A stretch of DNA of 64,000 nucleotides. It comes from Limnanthes douglasii subsp. nivea. Its lineage: Eukaryota; Streptophyta; Magnoliopsida; Brassicales; Limnanthaceae. The position numbers were made by a program, and so were the translations under genes. This document shows, piece after piece, positions 10,201 to 22,201 of the stretch (within the stretch, counting starts at the first letter, position 1; the number at the start of each line of letters is the position of its first letter). The notes below the pieces were generated by a model, which saw only the letters and a program-made list of their open reading frames with translations, did no database searches and had not been told where the DNA came from. The stretch is from assembly GCA_036936605.1 (NCBI GenBank), contig JAUPFV010000001.1, forward strand, positions 76,713,910 to 76,777,909, written 5' to 3'.

Positions 10201-10789
10201 AAAACAACAGAGAGATAGAGAGAGAGAGTGATATGATTGGTGATGAAGCATGGTTATTTGAGGTATTATGGAAAATGTTGTGTATTATATGGGAGTTAAG
10301 TTCTATATGTGAGTACTAGGTATTCATTATTGATAGTTGGGGTTAGTGGTGGCAACCGTGACGGTACATCACGTCACGTTTAAAACAATCACACCCTTAC
10401 AAATTCATTCATTTACATATTCACGTTGTTACAGTATCACGCAGGTACAAATTGACGCTTTTACAATAATATGTCATATTTATGAGTTGGCCATATATTT
10501 TAATACGTTTATTATAAATAAAATTGTATGCGTTAATGTAGTCTAATGAAATAAATTAAGATATGTATATCATAAACTAAATATTTAAGATATTATTTTA
10601 TTTATTTTTAGTTTTAATTAGATATTTTAAATAGTTTATTAAACTTTTCAATTAATAGTAAATAAAACAAAACAATGGATTAGTTAGACTAAATAATAAT
10701 GATGTTTAATATAATAAAATAGAAAAAAACATAACAAAAAAATGTTTAATACAATCAAATGAAAAAATCTAAGTCATCATTACTGTGGT
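10201..10789. other. Spacer with GA microsatellite and possible hAT terminus
   Basis: A short GA-rich run occupies about 10207-10229. At about 10343 the sequence TAGTGGTGGCAACCGTGACG resembles the common plant hAT terminus TAGGGGTGGCAA. It could be the left end of the hAT element whose transposase remains lie at 12500-14790. The matching right terminus was not found. Confidence 0.35.
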
Positions 10790-11840
10790 CCTGAATGAGG
10801 ATCTTGACCATAATAAAATAATAGTGGTGGAGAATATAGAGTATGAGGAAGATCAACATCCATTTCTTGAATCAGCGGATCCAAATCCAACTTAGCCATA
10901 ATCTATCACATGTATTCGTTGTGAGGTGGTACGTAATTCAATTTGGATGGTGCATAATTCATCAAGCTGAGTTTGCCGTTATTTTAATTGTTTCCGTTTT
11001 GATTCCAATTTTTTTTATAGTGCATTCATTCCATATATTGTTGGTCAGACATCCGTTGAGTTTGATCAGAAAAACTATTGAAATTGGAAGTGTTCGTCCG
11101 AGGCTCTTGCATAATAGCGTGTGATTTGTCTTTGCTAATCTGTAGACGGTGGAGGTGTTGTGGTAACATAATTATTTACCTAGATTTATGGAAAACTAAC
11201 CTCAAAATATTGATATATTTGTCATTTTGACCAGAGATCTCCATTGCAATAATTTTTTTTTGCTTCTTAAAGATTTATTTCTTATACCCAAACTCTTCTG
11301 AATAGACAACATAACTCCACCCACTAACATCTACCCCATTTCTCTTAAACAAATGACTTATTATCATTCCATAAAATAACTTTATACCATGAACTTCTAA
11401 ACTCATATGCCCAATGATCAAACTAGGTAAATTTATTATGTGTCCCATCATTATAAAAACAGTTACAAATGTTTGAAAAACGAAAAGTTTGAATCATTTC
11501 TATTATTAAGAACAAAATAATGGTTAACTAATTTCAAAGCTTGTTTATTCATTCCATCCAGATTAGATCTACTAGCTTTACGTCTACTATTAAAAATTGT
11601 TTGTTCTCTACCACTAATCAGTGTTTCGACTGCTTCATCCTAAGGTATATGAAGATCTTCAGGCCATTTATTACGAGGATAAGTTAAGAAGTCTAAAGGA
11701 GCACCTTACATTGTATGTTTTTGAAGATAAAATTATTTTACTAGGTCAGTTTTGAAAAAGCTATAATCCAAATTATTAATTTTACAGTTCATTCTCAAAC
11801 CTCGTCTATCATTTAAAATTAGTCTTCGAGTTTCATAAAA
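10790..11840 (-). pseudogene. Decayed TE protein, putative plant transposon domain type
   Basis: Reading the - strand across several frame breaks gives protein-like stretches: GAPLDFLTYPRNKWPEDLHIP, NSRRKASRSNLDGMNKQALK, then GHIINLPSLIIGHMSLEVHG and YGMIISHLFKRNGVDVS, and further on a polar stretch with MEWMHYKKNWNQNGN. The pattern (nuclear-type linker, IN.PSLI, YGM.I...F...GVD) resembles the putative plant transposon protein domain found beside gypsy elements and in their extra ORFs. At least four stops or frameshifts make it a fossil. Identification is from pattern only and moderately uncertain. Confidence 0.4.
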
Positions 11841-11852
11841 CTGATTACCATT

Positions 11853-12251
11853 TGGTGTGGTTTATTTTCGTCTGAGGGTAAGTCCGTCATTTTTGTTTAG
11901 AGTTATGTGGAAGTTTGTGAGTATTTAATATTCGGGTAGAGAGTAGAGGGAGAATTAAGCAGCCTAGTTGTATTTAATTTTCATTTAATGTTGGTGGTTG
12001 GGTATTTATACCCTTACTTTTGGGCCTTATGGGCTTTCGGGTCATGTTTAATGGACCCGGGTAAATTTGAAGGACCCATGAGCTCTTAGTAGGAGAGCAT
12101 GCAGCTTAGTCAAGAAATGATTAGGTTTTAAGTACTTTAGTTATGTTCGAACAGTCCAATGGATGATGGTGTCCAAATTGTCAACGTCTGGTTAGGTAGA
12201 CATTGTTCGAACTGACCCTGTCCGAAGTGGTAATGGAATCCAGACTCATCA
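11853..12251 (-). repeat. Solo LTR of the same Tat family
   Basis: On the + strand it runs from TGGTGTGG to CTCATCA, the reverse complement of the family LTR (TGATGAG...CACACCA), 399 bp. It is flanked on both sides by CCATT (11848-11852 and 12252-12256), a perfect 5 bp target duplication. A TATA box (TATAAATA on the - strand) lies at 12010-12003. No internal element sequence is attached, so this is the product of LTR-LTR recombination. Confidence 0.93.
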
Positions 12252-12499
12252 CCATTCACATCTGAATTTGGAAATAACTAACCAACCATTGTTGATTTAC
12301 TTAAGCAAGTTTTCTTGATCGATTTACCGTCCGGTTAGGTAGACATTGTTAATCGATTTACTTAATCAAGTTTTCTTGGCGATGGAGGATCATTGCTGAT
12401 TTAAGTGTGTGGTATACTATTTCTTTTTATTTATTTGCGCTATTATTTAATATTTTTTCATTAACTAGTTTTTTCATACTTAAAAAAAACTTTTTAAAT

Positions 12500-14790
12500 A
12501 GAACCAAAATGATCAAATGCCCGGCTAACCGTGACCATGGGGCTAATGTCCAACCTCGCCCTCTGGCTAATCAAGACATAAGTTATTTTTATGGTATACA
12601 TGATCCCTAAGAAATTGGTCTAGAAACTCCTATTCGTCGAAACACATTCTTCACATGCTAGGGTTGTTATCTTCGTTAGTACTAGCGATGGTTCGAAATG
12701 TAGGAAGAAAACATCTTAGGCATGTGACCAATTTACTAAGAATATTGAAGATAATTTGTCTAAGTGTATTCATTTTAAAATATTATATAACTATAAGGGT
12801 GGCGAAGTAAATTATAACACGATGGGTATGTTGAGACACTTAGCTAAGTATAACCTTTTTTATCCTTCTAGAATTTATGAAAAATGGAATATATTCATAG
12901 ATCCTCAAAGTGGTAATCCTTTTTTTTTAATTAAAATACATACAGGGAAGAAACCATGATATTTGATTTTGGTAATTCACAACTATTCAGTTTTGGAAAC
13001 AATTAAAGATATATTAATTGGATGCATAATGGGGTAAACCCAATAGCCATACGCATACATGTAGCTCTATAAGATAATGTTTTTTTAAAATATTATATAA
13101 AACAAAACAAAATCATCTAAGATACTATATTAGCTTTGTCATGGAATTTTTATTTGACTACTGATATAGCAAAAACTTGTGAGTTTGATATTATGTGTGT
13201 TATTTTGCATTGGATGAATTCTGAATGGATACTCCAAAGAAGAATTATGTATTTTTAATCTATTGACAAGCACACCGCTACTATCATTAGAGATAGTATG
13301 TTAGAGTGTATGAATTATTTTCAAATTAATAAATAAAATTATGTATATTTCATTCGATAATGCATTTGTGAACGGGAGAGCTATTGAGTATCTTAAAAAT
13401 GATTGTAATCTTGTATTTTCTAAAATGTTTCACATTGATTATTTATGTCATATACGTCAATTGTTTGCAAAAGGTATAATAAGTATGATAGTTAAGTATT
13501 GTATCAATCATATTAAAGATGAGTTACTACTATGCTCGACCTCGGGTCTTAGAAAAAAATATTCTAGAGAAATTATTAAAGCAAATGGAAAGACATACTA
13601 AAAACTAGTTTTAGATGCTAAAACTAGATGGAATTCTACATATTATCTTCTTACATGTGCTTGTACGTATAAACATGAAATTATTACGCTTTATGAAAGA
13701 TATAATCCTAATACACCTTTTGAAGATAAAAATTGGCTTTATTGGGCTCAATGTTAAGCTTCTTGAGGATGTTTAAAGATGCAACTAAAACATTTTCTAT
13801 GCAATAAAATCCTAACATTCACTTGACCATTTATGAAATTACCAAACTTTGCATGCATATGGTTAAATATAGGGATAAGAGTGTATGTCTTCCTATGGTG
13901 CTCGATATGGAAGAAACATTTATAAAGTATTTTTATCCCATACGCTTATGTTAAAAACGATCGGATTTTAACTTTTTAGTTACTTATTTTTATAAAGCGA
14001 TACAACATTGTGATGTAACCTATGACCCATATCTATATATTTGAGAAATTGCCGTTTATCTTTATATAATATATAACGAATATGTTGAAAAATACTGGAG
14101 AAATAAAAATGTTAGATCTTCAAATGTAGCGGGTAATAGTAGTAGTAATAGAAGGAGAGGCACAAGTCCTCATAACTATGCGAAGATAATATGCTAAATA
14201 GTGGGCTCACAAGCGAAACTCTTCAAGCTGATCATGAAGTAGCCATATATTTGAATACACCATTTGAGTTACATCAATATGACACCAAAAATCCTCTTGA
14301 TATCTTAAGGTGGTGAAATTCGAAAATAGACGAGTTTTATATATTTTTTAGGTTAGTCAGGGATATTTTTTCAATACATATGTATACAATGGAAAGTGAA
14401 TATGCTTTTAATCAGGCCATATTGTAATACATGACTAAACAAACAAAACTGACAAGGAGGGCACTTGGAATGCTTGTTGCAATCAACGATTGGACTTCGA
14501 TGGATCATAAGATGCAAGATGAAGATTATAAAATGGAAGATAATCCAAAGGACATCTTCGATGAACTTTCAAAATATATTGAAAAAAATCTTGAAAATCT
14601 TACTGTGGAGCTGAAGTTGTTGTTGCGGGACATGATAATAAAGATCATGAATCGGAAGATTAATTTTTTTAGGTGGAATAACATATGTAATAGAGTTAAT
14701 AATATGATAGTTCAACTTGAGAACGTTTGTACAACTCATGGTCTGCATAAGTATAAACTATGAAAGGCTTAAATCATTCAAATTTATTTT
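12500..14790 (+). pseudogene. hAT transposase, heavily decayed
   Basis: Pieces in several frames follow the order of a plant hAT (RICESLEEPER-like) transposase. A BED-type zinc finger remnant lies at about 12750-12850 (SKCIHFKILYNYKG, then GMLRHLAKY). The catalytic region starts near 13150 (TTDIAKTCEFDIMCVILHW). Next come DNAFVNGRAIEYLK and FHIDYLCHIRQLFAKG at 13341-13500, LDAKTRWNSTYYLL at about 13610, and KLCMHMVKYRDKS with MVLDMEETFIKYF at about 13850-13930. The C-terminal dimerisation part lies at 14240-14520 (NPLDILRW, VRDIFSIHMYTMESEYAFN, then ALGMLVAINDWT). Many stops and frameshifts exclude a working enzyme, which would catalyse cut-and-paste transposition with 8 bp target duplications. 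Confidence 0.88.
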
Positions 14791-15134
14791 ATATCATTTA
14801 ATCTCATAATGTAACAATTTATCATAATTTTTTACTACTTATAAAAATAATCCAACTATAACAAGGTATAATATAATCCAACTATAACAAGGTATAGTAA
14901 TCCAGCTATAACAATTATTTTACCACTAATAAGTAATATCAAAACATAATAACACGTGTAGTACTTATAATTAGACCATAATAATAATAACATTATATTA
15001 ATTTATTTACAATATATAATATATAAATTATACAAAACAAATTGTTTATCCAACGATAACAACACTTGTATCAGATGTGTGATAAAAATAATAATATAAA
15101 ATTGATAATCATGACGTAAATCATGACCATGGAG
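14791..15134. other. AT-rich spacer
   Basis: A short duplicated phrase (CCAACTATAACAAGGTATA twice, about 14851-14900) is the only structure seen. It may be subterminal sequence of the hAT element. Confidence 0.4.
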
Positions 15135-15136
15135 AT

Positions 15137-15510
15137 TGTGATCGTGCTTTCGTCTGAAGGTAATTTGGTCAGGTGTTTTGTGGTGTTTCAAAGGTATTTA
15201 ATGTTTAAGTGGTTTGTAGTGAGAGATTTGAGCTGCTTGGTTGTATTAAATGTTCATTACCCTCATTAATGAAAGTGGTTGGGTATTTATACCCTTAATT
15301 ATGGGCCACATGGGCTTTCGGGTCAAACGTATGAAACCGGGTCGAGTTCAAAAACCCATTAGTTTATTAAGTAGATTAGCAATTAGCTTAGTCAAAAGGT
15401 GATTAGCTTTTAATACTTTTGTCCAGTTTGGATGGTTCAGTGGGTGGTTTTTGTCCAAATTTCTCTTGTCCGGTTTTTACAGTGAGTGGTGAGAAAATCC
15501 GGACTCATTA
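15137..15510 (-). repeat. 3' LTR of element 2
   Basis: It aligns along its length with 24581-24956. The right boundary, against the polypurine tract, reads ACTCATTA (TAATGAGT on the - strand, a TG-to-TA change at the LTR end). The left boundary is diverged and could lie 2-4 bp either side of 15137. A TATA box (TATAAATA, - strand) is at 15291-15284. Confidence 0.9.
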
Positions 15511-15527
15511 GTAGCCCCTTTTTTAGG
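15511..15527 (-). promoter_or_regulatory. Polypurine tract of element 2
   Basis: On the - strand CCTAAAAAAGGGGCTAC abuts the 3' LTR, one base different from element 1 in the purine-rich part. Confidence 0.85.
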
Positions 15528-15839
15528 TTGTGTTCGAAGGCCTTTGTCAAGACCTAAAAAATCGCTCTTGAGCACTTGTGACAATGCCCGGACCGATTTC
15601 GATTCGAGTAAAGGATTTATCCGGACTGACAAAACTTTCCAGAAACTCAAAGGTTTTGCCATGGATCGTGGGACACGTGTCCCTTTCTGATTCGCCTCAC
15701 AAACCGTTTTTCTCCTAGAACGACGCTCCCACTCATTCCAAAAGGTAACCTCTTCAATTAATGCTCGTGACGTTAGCGCCGTCTTTAATCATTACTTCCA
15801 TCTTTTCGTATTCTCCTAGGTTTCTGGGAATCTTTTGTT

Positions 15840-15860
15840 TCTTTAGTATAAATCAACTCA
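15840..15860 (+). promoter_or_regulatory. TATA box of the antisense gene (element 2)
   Basis: AGTATAAATC with TATAAAT at 15847-15853, about 99 bp before the ATG at 15952. A pyrimidine-rich leader (TTTTCACTGTTTTACC) is shared with element 1 in sequence and position. The LTR ends at 15510, so this promoter is internal to the element. Confidence 0.65.
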
Positions 15861-15951
15861 TTTTTCACTGTTTTACCGTCTTCATCATTTTTTCACTCCT
15901 ATTCTCCAAAGCTTTTATCTTTCTTTTCCAAAAACCTTTTTGTGTAAGTTT

Positions 15952-18891
15952 ATGTTTACAGCAAGAAACGCACTTGTAAAAGGTGGGTGGCTTAATCTTT
16001 CGGAGTTAGAGAAAGCACAAAGAGTCGAACGAGAAATGCGCATTGCTGCAGGCCTTCTAGTTTCTCCCATCGACAAATCTGAAACACCAAGCTCAGAGCC
16101 TGATCGAGGTTCGTCTTCTGCCAGAAGCTCCAAACCTAGAAGGTTACTTCAACCTAGTCTTTCACCCATCGTCTCAGGCTCATTGGTTCAGGAGTCATAA
16201 CCTATTGTCGAACAAGAGCAAGCAGTTACAAGTACCAAGAGACCCTCTCCATTCATAGCCATGTGATCGGATGCTGATATATCCCCAGAAAAACTATCGC
16301 TTCGACGAAGAGGTCGTCTAGTAAAGGGCCAGGCTGTCCCTCCACAATCCAAATCTCCAAAATCAGGGCCCCCTAAGTCTGGGGCCAAGGATAAGTTATC
16401 TAGTCTGGAGGCTACTGGGACAAGCTTCCGAAATGAACCCTCCGGATCTGACCCCCAACCGGACACCAGACCACAAAGGGAAAGTGATGCTTAGCCATCT
16501 GGACAGCCTACAGAATCAACCACCAGTGCTCCCCCACCAAAGACAACCGACAATCCTTCCAGGGTGATAGAAGAGGTAATGTAGGACAGTGTTGAAAAAG
16601 CCCCTTTCGAGACCGACGTCTCCGGACAGACGAGTGAGACTGTCATTGTTAAGAAAAACAAGGGTAAAGAAAAACTGTGTTTAAAACATCCGGACCTGCC
16701 GAAGTGGCTTGAAGGAAGAGTGGGACCTTGCTTCCACAAAGTGAGTGTGAAATATGTGCTAGCCATGCAGAATATTAACTATGCTTTCATTCACACTGCT
16801 GAGCTTGGTCGGATCCGGACGAAGTGGGGGATCCCAGAATCTGTTAAAGTAAGGATATCGGTTGATCCGGAGACGCCAATGGACTGCAAGCTAAGTAATA
16901 TAGTTTTCTACACAGAGTTGTTCAACTGGGGGCTTAGGTTTCCCTTGGACCCAGAGATCGCCAGATATTTTCATCTGATAAATCTCTGTCCAATCCAACA
17001 GAGCCCCAACGCTTGGTTCACCCTCATGCCTTGTATCATGGCTTCCAGGCTCTCCAAAATCCCGCTTCCGATGGAGCCATTTGCTGCTGTTGCCAGCCTC
17101 TGCAAAAATCATATCATCCCCTTCTACCATTACAATATGGGTGACAACTGTAAAGTGGTAGATGACTTGCTTGAATCGGAGAAGAACTGGAAGACTCAAT
17201 TTTTGTTTATCAGCGGTGCTTGGGAAAATGGGAGGAAGATTAAAGCTGATGTCAACCCAAGCATGCTTACCAGTAGATGGAAAAGCACATGTAAATATTT
17301 CATCATGTTTACCTACCTTTTCTTATAACAAGTTTGTTTGTTTGAATGCTCTTCTTCTTTTTTGGTTAGTGCTACCGAAGGAGTTTAATGACTACTTGGA
17401 GGAAGGGCAGACTACTTGTGCCAAGCTGAATGTTTGGGCTGCTGAAAAATGGGGAAATCGTTTCCACAATTGTTTTACTGGTGGCAACCTGGTGAGATCC
17501 CATCTCTGGAACACAACCAGCCGGAGAGACTTGTCTTGGAAGGAATTAACCACACCGCCTCCTCCGAGTGTCATTCTACAGAGGACAGATGCAAAGGATG
17601 GGAAGCTGGCCTTGCCGGGTAGGGCTAAAGCCCCAAGTAAAATGAAGGGCAAGAAAGACAAGAAAAGGCCAGAGACAGCTAAGATCAACCAAGGTGACAT
17701 TGAGGAGACAGTCCCAGCAAGTCAAGAGGTGCAAGACTAAGGAGGAATTGATGCGGCTTTGCTTCAAGTGGTGGAAAATGAGCACCAAAGAAGCGGTTGG
17801 AACTTCAAAACCCCCAAAGGCTCCCAAAAAAGACCGGAAACGGGGAGCAGATGGTGATGATAGGGAAGCCAAGAAGAATAAAATCTCCAAGGGGATGAGG
17901 TAGCTCTCCGGCCTCTGGAGTCTCTTCCTCCGGTCGACCCAACAGACCCAACACAAGCAGAGCAAATCCCAAGTGATTTTCATACCGGAGAGGGTGCCGG
18001 AGGGGATATTAACATTGATGATGTTGACATCAGTGGCCTTTAAGGAATTGGCCTTTACTTTGAAGACCTTGATAAGGACGACTTTGCTGGCCCTTACCTC
18101 CCCCCAAGCTCCTCGAACATTGTTACTTTTAACGGTAAATCTTTTTCTGTTTCAGAAGAGAAGGATATGGTGACTCACTCATTATTGAGCAATATTCAAT
18201 CGATGCTCAACTTGGAGAGACAAGTGCGAAATCAATCAGCCCTCGTCAACACACTCAACACAGACAAAGAGAGCTTGTCTAACGACCTCCTTACTGCCAA
18301 CCAGAATGTTGAGGCACTAAAGAGAGAGAGATTGAGGAGTTGGATAAGGGGAAAGAGGATTTGGCCCTCAAGTTAGCCACTTCGGGGAGGTTTAACAAGG
18401 AACTTTAATCCAAGTGTTCTGGCTTGGAGAAGGACCTCTCTACTTCAAAATATGAGGCAAAGGTCAAAGATAATGTCATCCAAACCCTAACCAATGACAA
18501 AATTTCGCTTGAAAATGATGTGTCTAGAGTTAACCAGGAAAAGGATGATTTGATAAAAGAGCAGGAGAAAACAATTCAGGTGAGGATTGATGCATACAAC
18601 AACCAGGTGATAGATTCTCCAGAGGAGAGGTATACAAAAGTCAAATCAGACATGAACTTGCTCTTTCATCAAAAATTTCCAAAGAGGACACTTGGAGACT
18701 TATGGTGATTTGTGGAGTATGAAGACCTTCCTCACCATACTATGGCCGATGGTGATAAGAATTGTTATTCCAGTGGTTGGGATGATACTACTGATGAAGA
18801 AGAAAGGACCGGAGAGAGTCCAGACGAGGAAACCAAGGATCCCAAGAAGAAAACAAGTGAGGTTGGGCCATCTAAAGAAGCTCAGCCTTAA
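15952..18891 (+). pseudogene. Spliced antisense gene of element 2
   Basis: This is the homologue of the element 1 gene and runs opposite to this element's pol. Exon 1 is 15952-17290 (MFTARNALVKGGWLNLSELE). The intron is 17291-17369 (GTAAATAT...TTGGTTAG, 79 bp, phase 1). Exon 2 is 17370-18891, ending KEAQP. The intron sits at the same place as in element 1 (before LPKEF.DYL) but has unrelated interior sequence. The gypsy-type transposon domain is well kept (GRVGPCFHKVSVKY, ELFNWGLRFPLDPE, CIMASRLSKIPLP). In-frame stops occur at 16198, 16264, 16492 and 16582, and exon 2 has stops and frame changes (17738, about 17900, about 18400, about 18706). The coiled coil and acidic tail remain recognisable. 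The copy is dead but documents the ancestral gene structure. Confidence 0.85.
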
Positions 18892-18942
18892 ATTTTTAAC
18901 TATGTTTCTATTTTTCTTTAATTTTTTGTGTTAGACTAAAGT

Positions 18943-19035
18943 CCTTGGATGGCCAAGGCAATTTTGTAACCGTGTCCGGCCCTTGTCCGGATAAACCTTT
19001 TCTTTTGAAACTTCAAAGTCCTTGGATGGCCAAGG
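18943..19035. repeat. Twin hairpins between convergent genes of element 2
   Basis: CCTTGGATGGCCAAGG occurs at 18943-18958 and 19020-19035, 77 bp apart, between the antisense gene end (18891) and the integrase end (19430). The stem matches element 1 exactly while the loop differs. Confidence 0.7.
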
Positions 19036-19429
19036 CATTTTACATATTTTAATATCATTCTCCGGTATCAGCCGGGCAACTTTATCTTACACAACCCTTA
19101 CATTGTTTTGTAGTTCCCCAATTTTGATGGCTTGTATTTAAATGACCTTTAATTATTTTACAAGTATTTTAAAGTGAGAGTGTTTAAATTCTCCGATGAC
19201 AAATGTTTAAGTAGACATCACCATACCAATTCAATCCGGTCTGCCACTGATTCTTTAAAAAAATTCAAAGAAACTATCAATTGAAACACTCCGAATTTTT
19301 CAAGAAGGCATCGAATTTCATTAAAAAGCCCGGACACCTCATTAAAACCTCCCCGCGCCACCACGGTAGGAAAGAGTATTCCCTCTAATATTTACATGGA
19401 CTTTAAACAATTAAATATTTACATAGTTT

Positions 19430-20650
19430 TCATTCTAAATACAACCGGAGGTGTTCAATGTTCCAAGGGTGATTCAAAATTCTTCCATCTTTATGTTGAA
19501 GCCTATATGTCCCAGGCTTAAACTTTTCAGTGACCACATATGGTCCTTCCCAAGTTGGAGCTAGCTTGCCGAACTGATTCTCCTTAGTATGCAGGAAGAC
19601 TTTTCTCAACACTTTATCCCCTGGTTGAAAATCCCTTGTTTTGATTCTGGAAGCAAACCTGCTTCTCATCAAACCCTGATAGTGTGTGGCTCTGAGGTGA
19701 GCCTTAACTCTTCTTTCTTCTAACAAGTCAAGTTGGCTTATAATTTCCACTTCGTTAGCCTATTCGGAAAAATTATGGACTCGGAACGAAGGGAGAGTGG
19801 CCTCTATGGGAGCTATTGCATCCATATCATATACCAAGGCAAATGGGGACTCTTGTGTTGCAGCCCCGGGAGTAGTTCGGTAGGCCCATAGTACTTCTTG
19901 TAGATAGCTGGGCCACTTTCCAGCAGCCCCTTCTAGATTCTTTTTAAGACCGGACATGATGGTCCTGTTAGCTACTTCAACTTAACCATTTGCCTGTGGG
20001 TGGAAACGAGAAGAGAAGTAGTGTTGAATGCCTCTAGAAGCACAGAAATTCTCCATATCCTTGTTATCGAATTATGGCCCATTCTCCATAGTTATCTTTT
20101 GGGGAATCCCAAATCTGCAGCAAATATTAGACATGATGAATTTTATAACAGCTTTCGAAGTAGTTCCTGCCAATGGGGTTGCTTCTAACCACTTTGAGAA
20201 GTAATCGATAGCAACAATTATACTTCTGCACCCTCCGGATGCCATGGGCAGAGGTCCCACCAAATCCAGCCCCCAACGAGCAAAAGGTATTGGCTCAGAA
20301 ATTGACTCTAAATGGACAGCTGGGATATGAATTTCATTACTGTATCTTTGGCATGGATCATACTTCTTTACCAATTCTTTGGCATCTTGCATTACGGAGG
20401 GCCAGTAATATCCAGCTAACAAGACTCTTCTGGTCAGTGCCCTCAATCCACAGTGTGTTGATCCCTCGCCACCGTGTAATTCAGAGAGCACTATCTGGGA
20501 CTCTTCGATCCCCAAACATCGTAAGAGAGGTCTACTAAAAGAATTTTTGTATAGAAAGTCTCTTAGGATGACAAACCCACGAGCCTTATACTTTACTTTC
20601 CTTACCACTGCTTTTTCCGGAGGCAAGATGCCATCTGAGAGGTATTGGAA
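19430..20650 (-). pseudogene. Integrase of element 2, interrupted
   Basis: Open pieces 20626-20072, 19957-19760 and 19750-19430 are all in the same - strand frame and separated by nonsense codons. The zinc-binding N-terminus reads ELHGGEG, HCGLRALT, then KKYDPCQRY, so the first Cys of the Cys pair is Tyr (Cys in element 1). The core keeps GLDLVGPLP, but the second catalytic Asp is Glu (TMENGP) followed by a stop. PQANG is followed by a stop, then VEVANRT with the Glu. The C-terminus ends HPWNIEHLRLYLE. With two of the required residues changed, this integrase would be inactive even without the stops. Confidence 0.88.
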
Positions 20651-20737
20651 AAGAGGAAATCTCTAATCTTGAGGTTGATTTACTTGTATATTCAAACTTT
20701 CTTCTTCCTTGTTCTGACTAAGTTGAATGGATGGGCA

Positions 20738-22201
20738 TTATTGCACATGAATCCATGGGTATGACTCAGAATAAGCTATAGTTGCCAAGGAGTCTGCTAG
20801 TGTATTTTTTGTTCGGGGTATGTGCTCATAGGTGATGTTTTTGAAATTAAGTGCCACTTCTTTAAGAACAAATAAGTATTTAACCAGATGCTCCTTTTTG
20901 GCCTCGGATTGACCTTGTGCATGATGGACAAGAAGCTGAGAATCGCTCATTAACCTGACCCTTTTGGCTTCACAAATTAGAGCTAATTTCAAGCCTACTA
21001 TAGCAGCTTTATATTCAGACTCGTTATTGGAAGCCCTGAAAGCAAAACATATAGCCTGGTACATTTTGTCGCCGTACGGAGAGGTTAAACATATCCCAGC
21101 ACCACAACCCATGGTAATCGATCCACCATTAGTCTGGGCAACCCATACTTTCTTAGTTTTTTCACCTGTTATCGAGGGGAAAAATCAATGTCATAGTCTC
21201 CCAGCTCCACCGACCACTTGGTCATTCTGCTTGAAATGTCTGCCTTTTGAAGAACGTTATTCAAGGGAAAAGACGTCCGGACAATAAAGCACTAAGCTGG
21301 TCTGGATCAGGCTGTATCCCTTTTTCACTTATCACATACCCGACTTTACTCCGAAGACACACTTTTCTGGATTGAGCTTTAAATTCACCTTCATCAAGTT
21401 GGTAAAAGTTTCTTGAAGATCTGCTAAGTGTAGCTCTTCTTCTACACTCTTTACCATCATGTCATCGATGTAGACTTCCATATTTCTTCCAATCTGATCA
21501 GCAAAAGCCTTGTTCACTAACCTCTGATAAGTAGCCCCAACATTTTTTAACCCAAATGGCATCACCTTGTAACAATGGAGGCCCCTATCAGTAACAAATG
21601 TAGTGTGTTCTTGATCCTTCGGATCTACTTGAATCTGATTATACCCAAAGAAGGCATCCATAAAGGACAATAGCTTGTTCCCAGATGTGGAGTCCACCAA
21701 CTGATCAATTCGGGGGACCGAATATAGGTCTTTTGGGAAAGCTTTATTGAGATATGTGAAATCGATGCACGTACGCCACTTTCCATTTTTCTTCTTTACT
21801 AACACCAGATTGGCTGTCCATAAAGGGTACTGAGATTCCTTTATGTGCCCCATCTTAGTAAGTCGTTCAACCTCTTGAACTATGACATCAACTTTTTCCT
21901 TAGAAAAAGCTCTCCTCTTTTGTACAACAGGTGTTATATCCCTCCGGATGGATAGCTGGTGTGATATAATATCTGCTGGTACTCCGGTTACATCAGCATT
22001 GCACCAAGCAAAAACATGTTGATGGTCTTTCAAAAAAACTAACACTTTACTCTTTAATTCTGATGTCATCTTGGACCCAATCTTGACACTTCTTCCTTCA
22101 GCCAGAGAGTGAGTTTCAACTTCTTCAATTGGTATTAAAACACCAAGGGTATCTCTGGGGTCATCAATTTCACCCTCTCCCCCAGAGGCCCCCTCAAATT
22201 G
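20738..22201 (-). pseudogene. Reverse transcriptase-RNase H of element 2, internal deletion
   Basis: RT is open from directly after the TAG at 22204-22202 to 21332, with FMDAFFGYNQI and the catalytic box VYIDDMMV intact. After KCVFGVKSG a stop appears. Near 21276-21290 the sequence jumps from the thumb (DPDQLSALL) to the RNase H side (FPLNNVLQKADIS), a loss of about 430 bp compared with element 1 (about 1710-2150). RNase H continues at 21112-20738 with GCGAGICLTSP, NNESEYKAA, SDSQLLVHH and KNTLADSLA. The SDSQLL here suggests that the SDFQLL of element 1 is a private change. Confidence 0.9.
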
